Shown piece by piece: positions 53,249-60,615 of a DNA stretch of 64,000 bases; within the stretch, counting starts at the first letter, position 1, and every line of letters begins with the position of its first letter. Made by a program: the position numbers and the translations under genes. Below the pieces are notes generated by a model. The model saw only the letters and a list, made by a program, of their open reading frames with translations, was not told the DNA's origin and ran no database searches. Source of the stretch: Stutzerimonas stutzeri (GTDB lineage: Bacteria > Pseudomonadota > Gammaproteobacteria > Pseudomonadales > Pseudomonadaceae); the NCBI RefSeq assembly GCF_015291885.1, contig NZ_CP036186.1, forward strand, positions 4,168,001-4,232,000, given 5' to 3'.

Positions 53249-54145
53249 TCAACCGCCGCATGCGCCGGACGCAAAGCGCGTGCGAAAGTCGAAGTAGTGT
53301 TCAAGCACCCGCTCCGGGGCCTCGGCCTGCGGGTAGTGACCGATGCCCTCCAGCAGCACGGTGTCGGGCGCCGGAATGAGCTCGCGATAGCGGGCGACCA
53401 TGTGTGCGCCGGAGATCGGATCGGCTGCGCCGTCGATCACTCGCAGCGGCACACTGCAACGCTGCATGGCCGTAACCCAGCGCTCGCGTTGCGCGACCCG
53501 CTCCGGCATGTAGCGGATCAGCCGGTGCATCACCGCCGCTCCATCGCTCTCGGCGATCAGTCGCCAGTAATCGTCCAGCTCGGCGTCGCTTGGCTGCGTC
53601 TGAGCGCCGAACACCCGGCCGAAGGTCGCACCTAGCGACCGCCGCGAGAACAACCTGCCCAGCAGAAAGCCGAACGGGCCGAGCAGCAGTTTCTGCACTC
53701 GCACCGGGTGATGGGTTTCAGGGAACAGCCCTCCATTGAGGAACACGCAACTGGCCAGCGCGATGCGCCCTTCGCAATGCCGCGCCAGCAGTTCCTGGGC
53801 GACGCTGTCGCCATAATCATGAGCCAGCACATGGATCGCGCCGTCGACACTCAGCTCCGCCAGCAGTGCCTGCTGCAGATCGGCCTGCTCGACCAGACTG
53901 TAGGCGTGCCCGCGCGGCTTGGCCGAATAGCCGAAGCCAAGCATGTCGCAGGCAATCAGCCGGTAACGCGCCGCCAGCGGCTGCCAGACCATGTTCCAGT
54001 CCCAGCTGGCGGTGGGAAAGCCATGGATCAACAGCAGCGGCTCACCTTCGCCGGCCGTCCAGTAGCGGATGCGCTTGCCGCCAAAATCGAACTCGCGAGC
54101 GCTGGCGCGCCACGTATCCAGTGGTATGCCGTCGGAGCTACTCAT
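53249..54145 (-). CDS. Alpha/beta hydrolase, epoxide hydrolase/haloalkane dehalogenase-like
   Basis: 298 residues. It has the oxyanion motif LLLIHGFPTASWDWNMVW (about 37-54) and a nucleophile region HVLAHDYGDSVAQELLAR where Asp (in HDYG) replaces Ser, as in epoxide hydrolases and haloalkane dehalogenases. A cap region contains the predicted helical lid, an acid lies in VIDGAADPISG, and the catalytic His is in LLEGIGHYPQAEAPERVLEH. The substrate is unknown. The gene is divergent from the repeat-rich island that begins after 54146. Confidence 0.82.
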   Translation of the reverse strand: MSSSDGIPLDTWRASAREFDFGGKRIRYWTAGEGEPLLLIHGFPTASWDWNMVWQPLAARYRLIACDMLGFGYSAKPRGHAYSLVEQADLQQALLAELSVDGAIHVLAHDYGDSVAQELLARHCEGRIALASCVFLNGGLFPETHHPVRVQKLLLGPFGFLLGRLFSRRSLGATFGRVFGAQTQPSDAELDDYWRLIAESDGAAVMHRLIRYMPERVAQRERWVTAMQRCSVPLRVIDGAADPISGAHMVARYRELIPAPDTVLLEGIGHYPQAEAPERVLEHYFDFRTRFASGACGG

Positions 54146-54186
54146 TCGTTTTTCTTGTTTTCGTGGAGACGAAGAACAGTTTAGCG

Positions 54187-54220
54187 GGCCGGTGTGGCAT
54201 GACGACTTGCCGCGCCGGCC
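54187..54220. repeat. REP-like 13-bp hairpin
   Basis: GGCCGGTGTGGCA and TGCCGCGCCGGCC pair over 13 bp with two G-T wobbles around an 8-base loop, between the hydrolase gene and the first RAYT block. No T-run follows. Confidence 0.5.
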
Positions 54221-54455
54221 AGGTTAGTGGCTCCGCGAGTCAGCGAAGACACGCTGGGAGTAAAAAAGGGCAGTGAAAAAGCGAGAAAATGACCGAGAAA
54301 GAGGGGCTAGCTCAAATCTTTGTTTCGCATATTAAAAACGCCCGAACCAAACTCACCAAGCGCATCGCGGGCGCCTTAAACTGGGTGCCGGAAGAAATCA
54401 CTATCAGAATCGGCATGAACTGCGGCTCAGCACTGCCCAGCCTCACCGCCCCAGA
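54221..54455. other. Non-genic stretch before the first RAYT unit
   Basis: An open frame from 54289 reads into the repeat but has no recognisable domain. The base composition is more A-rich than the core chromosome. It may be residue of a lost gene; I cannot identify it. Confidence 0.4.
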
Positions 54456-54480
54456 ATCAATGGGGTCAGTGTCATTGATT
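54456..54480. repeat. Left flanking repeat of RAYT unit 1
   Basis: An AATCAATG ... CATTGATT palindromic unit enclosing GGGGTCAGTGT. It is the inverted partner of the element at 55233-55257 and overlaps the last codons of the RAYT gene. Confidence 0.75.
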
Positions 54481-55185
54481 CTTGGCTTCTCGATATTCCA
54501 CAGACTTTCTGTCCCCACCTCGCCCAAGGGGAACAGCACGCCGCCCCGTCTTGGCTTCGATTTTGGTCTTGAACCGATCATCGCCCAAAACCCACGCCTT
54601 GTTCGTAGCCTCACGGATCGCCGTCAGTTCCCGCTCCGGCATTCGGCCTCGGAACAGTGACCGGTAGGCGTCCTGCCGTTCCTCCTCCGTTTTACCGAGC
54701 TGGAGATACAGAGCATGTGGCGTAAGAAGCTGGATCGGCTTGCCCAAGGCATTCAATTGGTAACTGGACCAGGGGTACTCCGAGGCATGGGATACCATGC
54801 CCGCGCGCACCGGGTTCAACTCTATATAACGATAAACCGTCAGCAGGTAACTGTCGGAATCGACCAGCGTCGATTTATATCGCCCCTCCCACAAGGTGCC
54901 CGTACGACCGTGGGTGAAATTGAAGTACTGGACATATTTACGGCCCTGAGCCTGCATCAACCGACTTATGCCCTGCTCATCGCGGGGCGTAGCCAGCAAG
55001 TGCACATGGTTGGTCATTAGGACAAAGGCATGGATGGCGACCTGATACTTGATCGCCGCCTCCTCGAGAAAGGACAGGTAGGCCTTGTAGTCCGCCTCGT
55101 CATAAAAGCAGGCCTCCCGATTATTGCCACGCTGAATCACGTGCTGAGCGCAACCAGGAAAATAGAGGCGAGGTAAGCGAGCCAT
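54472..55185 (-). CDS. rayT: REP-associated tyrosine transposase (RAYT / TnpA-REP), unit 1
   Basis: 237 residues of the Y1/HUH superfamily: MARLPRLYFPGCAQHVIQRG at the start, the HUH metal motif LMTNHVHLLATP (about 57-68), the GTLWEGRYKS segment, and the catalytic tyrosine in VYRYIELNPVRAGMVSHASE. It is a single-copy domesticated transposase that mobilises or maintains REP sequences. The start has AAGGAGACCCAC. It sits between inverted repeats ending in GGGGTCAGAGTCATTGAT on one side and GGGGTCAGTGTCATTGAT on the other, and the right repeat cuts an IS66 transposase remnant. Confidence 0.9.
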   Translation of the reverse strand: MARLPRLYFPGCAQHVIQRGNNREACFYDEADYKAYLSFLEEAAIKYQVAIHAFVLMTNHVHLLATPRDEQGISRLMQAQGRKYVQYFNFTHGRTGTLWEGRYKSTLVDSDSYLLTVYRYIELNPVRAGMVSHASEYPWSSYQLNALGKPIQLLTPHALYLQLGKTEEERQDAYRSLFRGRMPERELTAIREATNKAWVLGDDRFKTKIEAKTGRRAVPLGRGGDRKSVEYREAKNQ

Positions 55186-55232
55186 GTGGGTCTCCTTGGA
55201 TCAGGGAGAAAGCTAACCCTTTGGTGCGCACA

Positions 55233-55257
55233 AATCAATGACTCTGACCCCATTGAT
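55233..55257. repeat. Right flanking repeat of RAYT unit 1
   Basis: The inverted copy of the 54456-54480 element (AATCAATGACTCTGACCCC, then CATTGATC), differing by one to two bases. It lies immediately upstream of the RAYT gene and interrupts the IS66 fragment. Confidence 0.75.
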
Positions 55258-55345
55258 CCATCGTGTCGACTTGCGACAGCAACTGCGCGGCCAAGGCGCG
55301 CAGCTGTTCAGGTGTCAACTCGTTGAGATTGGGTGCGGAAGTCAT
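55235..55345 (-). pseudogene. IS66-family transposase N-terminal fragment
   Basis: On the minus strand from 55345 the frame reads MTSAPNLNELTPEQLRALAA then QLLSQVDT, which I recognise as the N-terminus of IS66 TnpC-type transposases. It then runs into the RAYT repeat and stops after about 36 codons. The remaining 450 or so codons are absent from the window, so this is a remnant broken by, or retained next to, the RAYT element. Confidence 0.65.
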
Positions 55346-55634
55346 GCCGCTGATTGTCGCAAAAGCAGCTAATCAGCGGCGATTGAGCGATGGGCTAATG
55401 GCAGGTGCTACAGCACCGTGATCGATCCGCCCGAGCCCATCCGCTGCCAAGGCAAGCCAAGTACCAAGTAACGCCACCTTAAGTGACCGGAACTCTGATC
55501 GCAGGCGTTTTCTGGGGCGCTTTAAGCTTACAAAAAATTAATCATGCGTCTCCCTTCTGCATGCCATAGTTGGCGAAGACCTAGATGAGGCGCGGTTCGT
55601 TGCTGGCATCAGGCTTTGGTTTTAAGGACCTTCG
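55346..55634. other. 289 bp between the IS66 remnant and the cytochrome gene
   Basis: No gene was found. The composition is lower in GC than the core. The segment near 55520-55550 (GCTTACAAAAAATTAATC) is AT-rich and could contain the promoter of the cytochrome gene. Confidence 0.4.
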
Positions 55635-56444
55635 ATGAAAAGAATAATTATTAGCTTCGCTGCCTTCTGTGCTCTGGGCCTGTTGGTAGTGGCCGGAGTT
55701 GTTTTCTCAGGACTGATTAGCGTTGCCGCGGATGATCCTCATACAGGAGTCGTGCACGCATTCCTGGAAACTGCTCGCAATCGCTCGATTGAGGTTCGTT
55801 CCGAAGACATAGTCGTGCCATCTCTCGACGATGAAGACCAAATCCGCGCCGGGGCGGGGAACTACGACTCGATGTGTGTGGGTTGTCATTTGGCGCCAGG
55901 CATGGCTGAGACCGAGTTAAGCAAAGGCCTTTATCCTGCTCCACCCAACTTGGCTGAAGCAGGGCTATACGATGACCCAGCAAAGACGTTTTGGGTCATC
56001 AAGCATGGCATCAAGGCCACTGGGATGCCTGCGTGGGGTAAAAGCATGGCTGACCCGTACATCTGGGGAATGGTGGCTTTTCTGCAGAAGCTTCCTGAGT
56101 TAGATGAAGGAGCGTATCGAGCACTCGTTGCGTCTAGCGGTGGTCACCAACATGGTGGTGGGGAGACGCCAGCTGGGCACGGTGAGCAACACGGTGAGAT
56201 GGCTTCGGACGACCACCATCAGGGCGACAGTAGCAGCTCGGATCACCATGGCTCTAGCAGCTCGGGTGGAGCTGCCGGCCAATCAGGCTCCGGTCATCAT
56301 GGTAATGACGCAAGCGACGATCATCACGCGTCAGCGCCGCCCCAGGTGGCCCAGCCAAGCACTGACCATGACCGTGCCGATGCGGAGGACAGATCTCCGA
56401 CAACAAGCGATGTCCACGCAGACGGGAAGCACCACAAGCACTAA
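55635..56444 (+). CDS. Membrane-anchored or secreted cytochrome c with a His-rich C-terminal tail
   Basis: 269 residues. N-terminal hydrophobic helix about 4-30, then a single haem domain (about 70-155) with CVGCH at 81-85 and an axial Met candidate in GIKATGMPAWGKSM. From about 170 the protein becomes a low-complexity tail with many His residues (SDDHHQGDSSSSDHHGSSSS, ending GKHHKH), likely to bind Cu, Ni or Zn. Codon use is less GC-rich than the core. With the nearby Cys-rich Csp-like gene it suggests a copper-handling island. AAGGACC precedes the start. Confidence 0.8.
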   Translation: MKRIIISFAAFCALGLLVVAGVVFSGLISVAADDPHTGVVHAFLETARNRSIEVRSEDIVVPSLDDEDQIRAGAGNYDSMCVGCHLAPGMAETELSKGLYPAPPNLAEAGLYDDPAKTFWVIKHGIKATGMPAWGKSMADPYIWGMVAFLQKLPELDEGAYRALVASSGGHQHGGGETPAGHGEQHGEMASDDHHQGDSSSSDHHGSSSSGGAAGQSGSGHHGNDASDDHHASAPPQVAQPSTDHDRADAEDRSPTTSDVHADGKHHKH

Positions 56445-56906
56445 CTGCACGACCTACGCTGTTCTGAGCGAAGCTCTAGATACGCGGCACCAGGAGGGGC
56501 GATCCAGGCAATACCAGCTGTCGACGCAACGGTACCCTTACCAACGCTTCCGTTCCAAATGTTGCCTCGTGAGACGTGTCACTTCACTCAGTGAGCGGCT
56601 TGGCTCTGGATCCTTATGGACGGCTCCCTGTCGTCATTACAGGGGGCTGATCTCATCTCGTTATCCACCTAAAGAGAGGTTAACGAGGCAGTCGGGCTAA
56701 CAAGCAGCTGACACTCTGGCGGCTCTCACTTGCAGACCTTCCGAATAAATATCCGTCACCAGGCGAACCTTACAGCATTGTAATTAAGTTGGTGGAACCG
56801 GGCGCGACAAGGGCATGTCGTATTTTCTGTGGTTGCTAAGACGCTGATGCGACAATTCAGCGAGTAGGCCACCGTCGAATACAACTATCGAAACCTGGAG
56901 AACGCA
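56445..56906. other. 462-bp region between the His-rich cytochrome and the Csp-like gene
   Basis: No gene was found. A frame on the plus strand overlaps from the cytochrome gene but lacks a start and domain. The region contains the cop-box-like palindrome (56770-56783) and presumably the promoter of the Csp-like gene. Confidence 0.5.
56770..56783. promoter_or_regulatory. Cop-box-like palindrome (TTACA-N4-TGTAA)
   Basis: TTACAGCATTGTAA is a perfect TTACA/TGTAA inverted repeat inside CCTTACAGCATTGTAATTA. It resembles CopR/CusR-type copper boxes (TTACA-N-TTGTAA class) of proteobacteria. It lies 137 bp upstream of the Csp-like start. No copR gene is in the window, so the regulator would act from elsewhere. 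Confidence 0.5.
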
Positions 56907-57236
56907 ATGACAAATTCAATGTTCACTTCCTGCATCCAAGCTTGTTCGAACTGTGCCCTGGTGTGCGAAATGTGCGCCGCTGCTTGCCTACGCGAGGATG
57001 ACGTGAAAATGATGGCTCGATGCATCGAGCTTGACCGTGACTGCGCGGACATCTGCGCGTTGGCCGCCACCCTGATGAGCCGTGAAAGTGAGTACGCAAA
57101 AGAGTTCTGCTCCCTTTGTGCAAAGATCTGCCGGGCATGTGGTGAGGAATGCGCGAAACATCAGATGGATCACTGCCAAGAGTGTGCAAAGGCGTGCATG
57201 AACTGCGCTGAGGAATGTGAGCGTATGGTTGCGTAA
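56907..57236 (+). CDS. Four-helix-bundle copper-binding protein (Csp/DUF326-like)
   Basis: 109 residues with 19 cysteines spaced along four predicted helices: FTSCIQACSNCALVCEMCAA, ARCIELDRDCADICALAATL, FCSLCAKICRACGEECAKHQ and MDHCQECAKACMNCAEECER. This is the DUF326/Csp pattern, in which helix-lining Cys residues store many Cu(I) ions. No signal peptide is seen, so it is probably cytosolic (Csp3-like). CTGGAGAACGCA is a good ribosome site. Confidence 0.9.
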   Translation: MTNSMFTSCIQACSNCALVCEMCAAACLREDDVKMMARCIELDRDCADICALAATLMSRESEYAKEFCSLCAKICRACGEECAKHQMDHCQECAKACMNCAEECERMVA

Positions 57237-57566
57237 CACCCATAACTCAATGCTCTGGCACAACCACGCTGGTGGTGCCAGAGCCGGAAAGTCAGAATCA
57301 AAAGCAGACTGCCTAGTATCGAAAAAACGCACACGCTACCTTCAATAGCCAAGAGCGAGTCATCCGCTCAAACGTCTACCAGTAGTAAAGAAAGCCCAGG
57401 GCCCGTTGTTATCGCATTCGCTGTTCTCTTCTCTCTCTGAGCGAATCGCGGCGGAAATCTCGCACCGCTGGCAAACTGAAAAAGCACCGCCTGCATTAAC
57501 GACGACAGCTTCAATCTACGAGCCAATACCATCCGGCAGCGGTGTGTATAAGAAAAGGGGACAGAT
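57237..57566. other. 330-bp region between Csp-like gene and RAYT unit 2
   Basis: It contains a hairpin at 57253-57283 (stem CTCTGGCAC / GTGCCAGAG, no T-run). A short open frame (57406 onward) with SERIAAEISHRW and SIYEPIPSGSG runs into the repeat; it could be the tail of a lost dehydrogenase-like gene, but I cannot confirm that. The rest is featureless. Confidence 0.4.
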
Positions 57567-57575
57567 TTATTTTTC
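57553..57575. repeat. Left flanking repeat of RAYT unit 2 (GGGGACAGATTTATTT type)
   Basis: AAAAGGGGACAGATTTATTT, then TTC. The RAYT stop codon lies inside it. Further copies of the same core occur at 58350-58373 (inverted), 58661-58687 and 58705-58730. Confidence 0.8.
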
Positions 57576-58268
57576 CGTGCAGGCCCGCGGCCTACCTTGC
57601 CCTCTTCGCTCTATTCGCAGCCCGGCAATCCGCTCTACTTCGTCTACGAAGCGGCTATCGCCCGTCAACTGGCCGCGCTGCAGACCTTCACGAATCAGAG
57701 ATAGCTCCGCTTGCGATACAGCGCCACGAACGAACGTCCCGTATCGCTCGCTTCGCTGCTGCGCGGTATCCCCTAACGCCAGAAAGCAAGGATCGGTATC
57801 CAGCCATCCTGTCGAACCACCAGCATCTATGCGACTGTTGTAGCTAGACCAACGATAGTCGCTTGGATCGGCCACCATCCGTGCACGAACAGGGTTCAGC
57901 TCGATATAGCGAGAACATGCGAGTAGGTAGGTGTCGGTTTGTACGACGCTCGATTTATAGCGGCTTTCCCAAAGCGTCCCAGACCGGCCTTCCAGTCGAT
58001 TTCGATACCGAGTGGCTCGTGCGGCGAGCGCTTTCATCAACTGACCAAGCCCTGCTATCGCCTCACCCGGAGCCATCAGCAAGTGAACATGGTTCGTCAT
58101 CAAGCAGTAGGCGTAGACCTTGACCCCGAAGACATCTTTCAGCTCACGCAGATCAGCCAGGTATCGCTGGTAATCTTCGTCAGCAGCGAATACGACCTGG
58201 CGGTTGTGGCCTCGCTGGACGACATGGTGCGGGTAGTTCGCTAAAACAAGACGGCCCATCCTGGGCAT
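57567..58268 (-). CDS. rayT: REP-associated tyrosine transposase (RAYT), unit 2
   Basis: 233 residues: MPRMGRLVLANYPHHVVQRG at the start, HUH motif LMTNHVHLLMAP (about 57-68), GTLWESRYKSS, and the catalytic tyrosine in CSRYIELNPVRARMVADPSD. It is diverged from unit 1 and is flanked by a different repeat family, GGGGACAGATTTATTT, on both sides in inverted orientation. Its stop codon (TAA) lies inside the left repeat. It starts after GGAGAACACCACT. Confidence 0.9.
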   Translation of the reverse strand: MPRMGRLVLANYPHHVVQRGHNRQVVFAADEDYQRYLADLRELKDVFGVKVYAYCLMTNHVHLLMAPGEAIAGLGQLMKALAARATRYRNRLEGRSGTLWESRYKSSVVQTDTYLLACSRYIELNPVRARMVADPSDYRWSSYNSRIDAGGSTGWLDTDPCFLALGDTAQQRSERYGTFVRGAVSQAELSLIREGLQRGQLTGDSRFVDEVERIAGLRIERRGQGRPRACTEK

Positions 58269-58349
58269 AGTGGTGTTCTCCGTTCCGTGGAAAACGTTAG
58301 TTTAGTCAAGGAGGACAAGACGATCTGGACTGCTCCACACAAACTAGCC

Positions 58350-58391
58350 GGAAAAATAAATCTGTCCCCTTTTCCCGTCCCCTTTTCCCCC
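58350..58391. repeat. Right flanking repeat of RAYT unit 2, with partial duplication
   Basis: GGAAAAATAAATCTGTCCCC is the inverted form of the left repeat. It is followed by a second partial copy, CCCGTCCCCTTTTCCCC. Immediately beyond begins a fragment of a haemagglutinin-type gene. Confidence 0.8.
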
Positions 58392-58657
58392 TTGGCCGAG
58401 GCAATCGACACGAAGCCACCCGAGGTCGATAGCCCGATCTTCTTCTTGTACTGCTCGGTCAGGCTGTAGGCCGTGTCATTGGCAGAGACCAGGTTGATAT
58501 CGCCGGTATCGCTGAGCAGCCCGGCGCGAAGCTCGACATCGTTGCCGGCCGTGGTCTCACTGGCGCGCAGGCGTATATCGTTGCCCGCGGCGATCACCAC
58601 GTCGTTGCCCGCATCCAGTTCGCTCGCCACCTGGCTGGCCCGGGTCTTGAAGAAAAA
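58392..58657 (-). pseudogene. Fragment of a filamentous haemagglutinin/CdiA-type adhesin
   Basis: On the minus strand the frame reads TRASQVASELDAGNDVVIAA, GNDIRLRASETTAGNDVELR and LVSANDTAYSLTEQYKKKIG, then LSTSGGFVSIASAKGEKG, typical of the haemagglutinin-repeat region of two-partner-secretion exoproteins. Both ends run into GGGGACAGATTTATTT-type repeats, and no remainder of the several-kilobase gene is present in the window. It is a captured scrap between repeats. Confidence 0.7.
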
Positions 58658-58660
58658 AGA

Positions 58661-58730
58661 GAAAAAAGGGGACAGATTTATTTATTCAGGCCAAGCACAG
58701 CCCCGAAAATAAATCTGTCCCCTTTTTCTC
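58661..58730. repeat. Inverted pair of GGGGACAGATTTATTT repeats (hairpin)
   Basis: Copies at 58661-58687 and 58705-58730 face each other across 17 bp and can form a long hairpin of about 22 bp. It looks like a BIME-type unit of the RAYT unit 2 family, separating the haemagglutinin fragment from the truncated signal-peptide gene. Confidence 0.75.
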
Positions 58731-58817
58731 TTGAGGAACCTGCGCCAGGAGCGGAGCGGCGAACAGGCACATGACGGAGAAAGACGAGGCAGACAACAGC
58801 CGGCGCATTGCAACCAT
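58731..58817 (-). pseudogene. Truncated secreted-protein gene (signal peptide only)
   Basis: From an ATG at 58817 (minus) the frame reads MVAMRRLLSASSFSVMCLFA then APLLAQVPQE, an excellent signal peptide, and is then cut by the repeat. Its promoter side is cut by the IS5 element at 58825. Beside a haemagglutinin remnant it could be the start of a TpsB-type transporter or another cell-envelope gene, but too little is left to say. Confidence 0.5.
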
Positions 58818-58824
58818 CCTTGGT

Positions 58825-59939
58825 TAGGGAGACACTGCATAAATAGCCAGCCGCCCCCACCCTTGGCACACTGAGCCCCCTCAACCAGCCCCCTCCATGA
58901 GCTTTGTTACGCGCGTGCAGAAGACCTTCTCCGAACTCGAATATACCGGCAAGAAAAAGCAGACTCGCCGAGATCGCTTCCTGGCTGACCTTGAACAGCT
59001 GGTGCCCTGGGCACAAGTGGAGGCGCAAGTGGCGCCGTTCTATAGCGACACCACAGGCAAGCGTGGACGCCCTGCGATTGGGTTGTCGCGCATGCTGCGC
59101 ATGTATGTCGTGCAGCAGTGTTTCGGTCTCTCCGATGAAGGTACCGAAGATGCCGTCTACGACAGCCAGGCCATTCGTGGTTTCATCGGCATCGACCTGG
59201 GCCGTGAGTCGGCACCGGATGCCACTACCTTGTTGCGATTTCGCCGCTTGCTGGAAACCCATCAGCTAACGCGGGTGCTGTTTGAAACGATTAACCAGCA
59301 TCTGGCCAGCCGGGGTCTGCTGCTCAAGGAAGGCACTATCGTCGACGCTACCCTGATCGCCGCGCCGCCCTCGGTCAAGAACCGAGAAGGTAAGCGTGAT
59401 CCTGAGATGCATCAGGCCAAGAAAGGCAATCAATGGCACTTCGGGATGAAGGCCCACGTTGGTGTCGACGCCACATCGGGACTCGTGCACAGCGTGGTAG
59501 GGACTGCCGCCAACGTGGCGGATGTCACCCAGGTCGATCAGTTGCTGCACGGCGCCGAAACCTATGTTTCGGGTGACGCTGGATACACTGGTGCGGCCAA
59601 GCGACCGGAGCATGCTGAACGGGACGTTGTCTGGTCGATTGCAGCACGGCCAAGCAGTTACAAACATCACGGCAAAGACAGCGTGCTGTACCGAGTCAAG
59701 CGCAAAGTCGAATACGCCAAGGCGCAGCTGCGTGCCAAGGTCGAGCATCCCTTCCAGGTGATCAAGGTGCGCTTCAATCATCGTAAGGTTCGCTACCGTG
59801 GACTGGAAAAGAATACGGCGCAGTTGTTCAGTCTGTTTGGGTTGGCCAATCTGGTACTGGCCAAGCGGTATTTGCAACGGACGGCGGGATAAGTCCGTCC
59901 GAAAGGCGGGGCTGGCCCGCTAATCAGCAAAATCAGGGT
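58825..59939 (+). mobile_element. IS5-family insertion sequence, copy 1
   Basis: A stretch of 1115 bp identical to 61645-62759, in the same orientation. Terminal inverted repeats are weak. The left flank begins TAG, but the right flank is TTC, so no target duplication is visible. The right end truncates mobA. Together these suggest rearrangement at this copy. Confidence 0.9.
58897..59892 (+). CDS. IS5-family transposase (copy 1)
   Basis: 331 residues. DDE-type catalytic core: the first Asp in GTIVDATLIAAPPS, the second in YVSGDAGYTGAAKR, and the glutamate in the C-terminal Y-(2)-R-(3)-E-type region (RVKRKVEYAKAQLRAKVEHP). The N-terminal part carries the IS5 helix-turn-helix-like region (KRGRPAIGLSRMLRMYVVQQ). 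It is identical to the copy at 61717-62712. Confidence 0.95.
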   Translation: MSFVTRVQKTFSELEYTGKKKQTRRDRFLADLEQLVPWAQVEAQVAPFYSDTTGKRGRPAIGLSRMLRMYVVQQCFGLSDEGTEDAVYDSQAIRGFIGIDLGRESAPDATTLLRFRRLLETHQLTRVLFETINQHLASRGLLLKEGTIVDATLIAAPPSVKNREGKRDPEMHQAKKGNQWHFGMKAHVGVDATSGLVHSVVGTAANVADVTQVDQLLHGAETYVSGDAGYTGAAKRPEHAERDVVWSIAARPSSYKHHGKDSVLYRVKRKVEYAKAQLRAKVEHPFQVIKVRFNHRKVRYRGLEKNTAQLFSLFGLANLVLAKRYLQRTAG

Positions 59940-60385
59940 TCGGCCTGTCGGCCGGTGGGAATTATGCTGAACAGGGGCTCCCACTGGCCTTCGCAGCTCA
60001 GCATGACTGGCCTGTCTGGCTCTTCGAGCGCGGTCTGGTAGAGCGACTGCAGTAAGGGGCGATCAATCAACGGGGTGTCGCACGGCAGTACGAGCATCCA
60101 CGCGTTGCGAGCAGCTGCAAGACCGCTGCGTATTCCTGCAAGGGGCCCGGGGAATCCCTGCTCTTCATCGCTAATCAATCGATCGGCATAGGCCGAGTAG
60201 CGGGCTCGATTGCGGTTGCAGGATAGCAGCAGGTCGTCTGTCAATGGCTGAACGGTCTCATGCAACCATGCAATCAATGGGCGTCCCTGCCATTCGACCA
60301 GTCCTTTGTCCTGTCCTCCCATGCGTTGCCCACGGCCACCCGCCAGAAGCAGGATGGAGCAGGAAGGCAGTAGCGGGTCGGGCAT
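59933..60385 (-). pseudogene. mobA: mobA (molybdenum cofactor guanylyltransferase), 3' end truncated by IS5
   Basis: About 150 residues remain of the normal 190-200. The N-terminal nucleotide-binding [20 protein letters not shown] (about 12-31) and the acidic [18 protein letters not shown] block are intact. The frame then runs into the IS5 end and stops within it (PTGRQAEP, then stop). MobA joins GMP to molybdopterin to make the bis-MGD cofactor of nitrate, formate and other reductases. The C-terminal segment lost is part of the fold, so function is probably abolished or weakened. Confidence 0.85.
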
Positions 60386-60615
60386 ATCATCGCTCCAGAA
60401 AAGCTTGCATATAGCGCTCGGGCTGGCGGTCAGGCAACGTGCGCGCGGGAGGTGTGGAGGCCTGGCGCTCGGTTTATTGGAATCTGTGTCGCGCTTCGGC
60501 GACCCAGGAGTGCTTCAGCTAAACCAACGAAAAATCCTGTTGTCTATCTCCTCCAGCCACCCTCTCTGGAAGAGGGTGCCGCCTGCTCATTGGCCGATAC
60601 AAGGAGAACAATCAA

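Noticed and set aside
54289..54660. Possible small gene at the left of RAYT unit 1
   Set aside because: The frame runs through the flanking repeat into the antisense of the RAYT gene, has no ribosome site and no domain.
57406..57552. Possible gene tail with SERIAAEISHRW
   Set aside because: It could be the C-terminus of a lost enzyme, but I could not identify the family and no start is present; left as a note in the intergenic entry.
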